Below, one piece after another: positions 62,758 to 64,000 of a stretch of DNA of 64,000 bases. How positions within the stretch are numbered: the first letter of the stretch is position 1; each line of letters opens with the position of its first letter. The notes under the pieces were generated by a model. That model was not told the origin of the DNA and did no database searches. It saw nothing but the letters and a program-made list of their open reading frames with translations. Both the position numbers and the translations under genes were made by a program. The DNA is taken from NCBI RefSeq assembly GCF_000003815.2, contig NC_049996.1, forward strand, positions 3,519,144-3,583,143, given 5' to 3'. This stretch comes from Branchiostoma floridae. Lineage: Eukaryota; Chordata; Leptocardii; Amphioxiformes; Branchiostomatidae.

Positions 62758-63254
62758 ACCAAGATTGGTTTTGAAGTGGAGGCGTATGTACGTAAGTAAA
62801 GTTCACATCGAAGGGAAAGAAAATCACATTGTCTGTACTTATGCTTATGACTATGTATATGTATATTTTTTTGCAAATCGTGTCCCTGTTGTTGAATTGA
62901 TCGTAGTTGTAAACAGTGTAAAGGCACAAACTTGAGAAACCTTTCTGATCTTGTAGCCAAATATTTGCTAACTGGCGGTATGAAATAATTGATCTTGTAA
63001 TCGTGTAGATAATACGAACTATTTCATTTCCATTTTTTTTCCATTCTAGAACCACAAAAGAACACACCAGCAAAACCAATATGTTTTCCCTACTAGAAAA
63101 ATGATGCAAAGTCATAACGATATGCATATTCATCGATGTGCCACCAAGATCGCTGCTTCAGACAGAAACCGTTTAATTTTACCGCAGCACCTACTGTTGT
63201 AGGGCGCTGTTCTGAACCAGTCTAAAACAACAACAGCAAACTTTAAAGGGTTTA

Positions 63255-64000
63255 TTAGTCTGTGACCAGACCCTCTGGTCGACAGACTTTTAGTTTTGTC
63301 ACGTTTACGCGCGTTCGCAGCTGTATCTGTATGTTCCCGTTGTCTGAATTCTATGTGGTTTGGCAGGTCCTTTGTACTGAGGTTGACGATGATGCACGTG
63401 AACTTTTTTTTGCGGCAGGTGGTTTTATTATGGATTTTATAAAAATAACACCCCTACAATTTGTTCGTCTTGCGGTGTTTTGGTCCAGATCCTCTGTATG
63501 TGGGTCATGGTGTCATTGGAATTTGTCAAGCAGATGCGTGGTGTTACCTGATCGTCAAAGTTATTCGCGTTCGCATCGGTATCTGCATGTTCCCGTTGTC
63601 GCATACGTACGTTGTTTGGCAGGTCATCTGCACTGATGTTGACGATGATGCACGTTGTTTTTGTTTTTTTGTTTTTGCGGCAGTTGGTTTTATTAGGGAC
63701 GCAATAAAAATAACACCCCTACAAAATGTTCATCTTTCGGTGTATTAGTCCAGATCCCCTGTATATGGGTCATGCTGTAATTGAGATATTGCAAGCAGAT
63801 GCGTGATGTTCTCTGGTCGTCAATGTAACGCGCGTTCGCATCTATATCTGCATGTTCCCGTTGTCGCATACGTTTGTGGTTTGGCGGGTTCTCTACACAT
63901 AGTTGGACGATGATGCAAGGTGTTTTATTTTTTCGGCAGCTGTTTTTATTATGTATGTAATAATTTCAGATATCACCCCTGCAAATTGTACGTTTCACAG
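63255..64000. repeat. tandem array, about 260-bp period, runs off the window
   Basis: GCGTTCGCA..T.T.TATCTGCATGTTCCC starts at 63311, 63567 and 63832 (periods 256 and 265). Shared landmarks are GTTGACGATGATGCA, GGTTTTATTA, AAAATAACACCCCTACAA and GTCCAGATCC. At least 2.8 diverged units; may be satellite DNA or a minisatellite of a larger element. Confidence 0.85.

Overview
The window is genomic DNA from a metazoan, most likely a lancelet (amphioxus, Branchiostoma). The inference rests on spliced genes with GT-AG introns, multi-exon NXPE and endonuclease/exonuclease/phosphatase (EEP) genes, single-coding-exon LRR receptors with long serine/glutamine-rich tandem-repeat tails, and a very dense load of short non-autonomous transposons, tRNA-derived SINEs and non-LTR and Penelope-like fragments. 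There is nothing bacterial or viral in its organisation. About a sixth of the window is repeat-derived in ways I could delimit by eye, and the true fraction is probably higher.

Layout. 1-7168: repeat-rich DNA with a doubtful small exon, purine microsatellite, a fold-back element with minisatellite arms and a 10-bp target duplication (3405-4154), a three-unit array carrying TGACGTCA, and a phased cluster of ATGCAAAT octamers. 7169-17876: three copies of one 3.2-3.7 kb Helitron/Helentron-like element, one inverted against two in tandem, each with a 163-bp minisatellite. The only assembly gap (9730-10304) sits exactly on one of these arrays. 18969-25350 (minus): a four-coding-exon EEP-family nuclease related to PDE12/CCR4/Angel, with its introns full of small transposons.

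25800-57030: an inverted segmental duplication. The left arm (about 25.8-33.1 kb, minus) and right arm (about 44.9-57.0 kb, plus) each carry an LRR transmembrane receptor gene with a non-coding first exon and an intronless coding exon. They point away from each other. Between the arms lie a second type of Helentron-like element (33915-36484) and a six-exon NXPE-family gene (38202-43613, plus) whose exons join in frame to 541 codons. The two arms act as empty sites for each other, so the borders of a CR1-like insertion, a second retrotransposon fragment and several MITEs can be read directly.

57-64 kb: a single-coding-exon Golgi carbohydrate 6-O-sulfotransferase (59953-61164, plus), a nested fold-back element, and a roughly 260-bp tandem array running off the right edge.

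The genes do not form an operon. The common theme is only loose: cell-surface recognition receptors (LRR pair), glycan modification (NXPE, sulfotransferase) and a nuclease of a family that includes 2-5A phosphodiesterases. The most notable signals are the diverging LRR receptor pair with expanding and decaying cytoplasmic repeat tails, the Helentron-like elements whose two ends change together, and the excess of palindromic TGACGTCA sites, many of them inside mobile elements.
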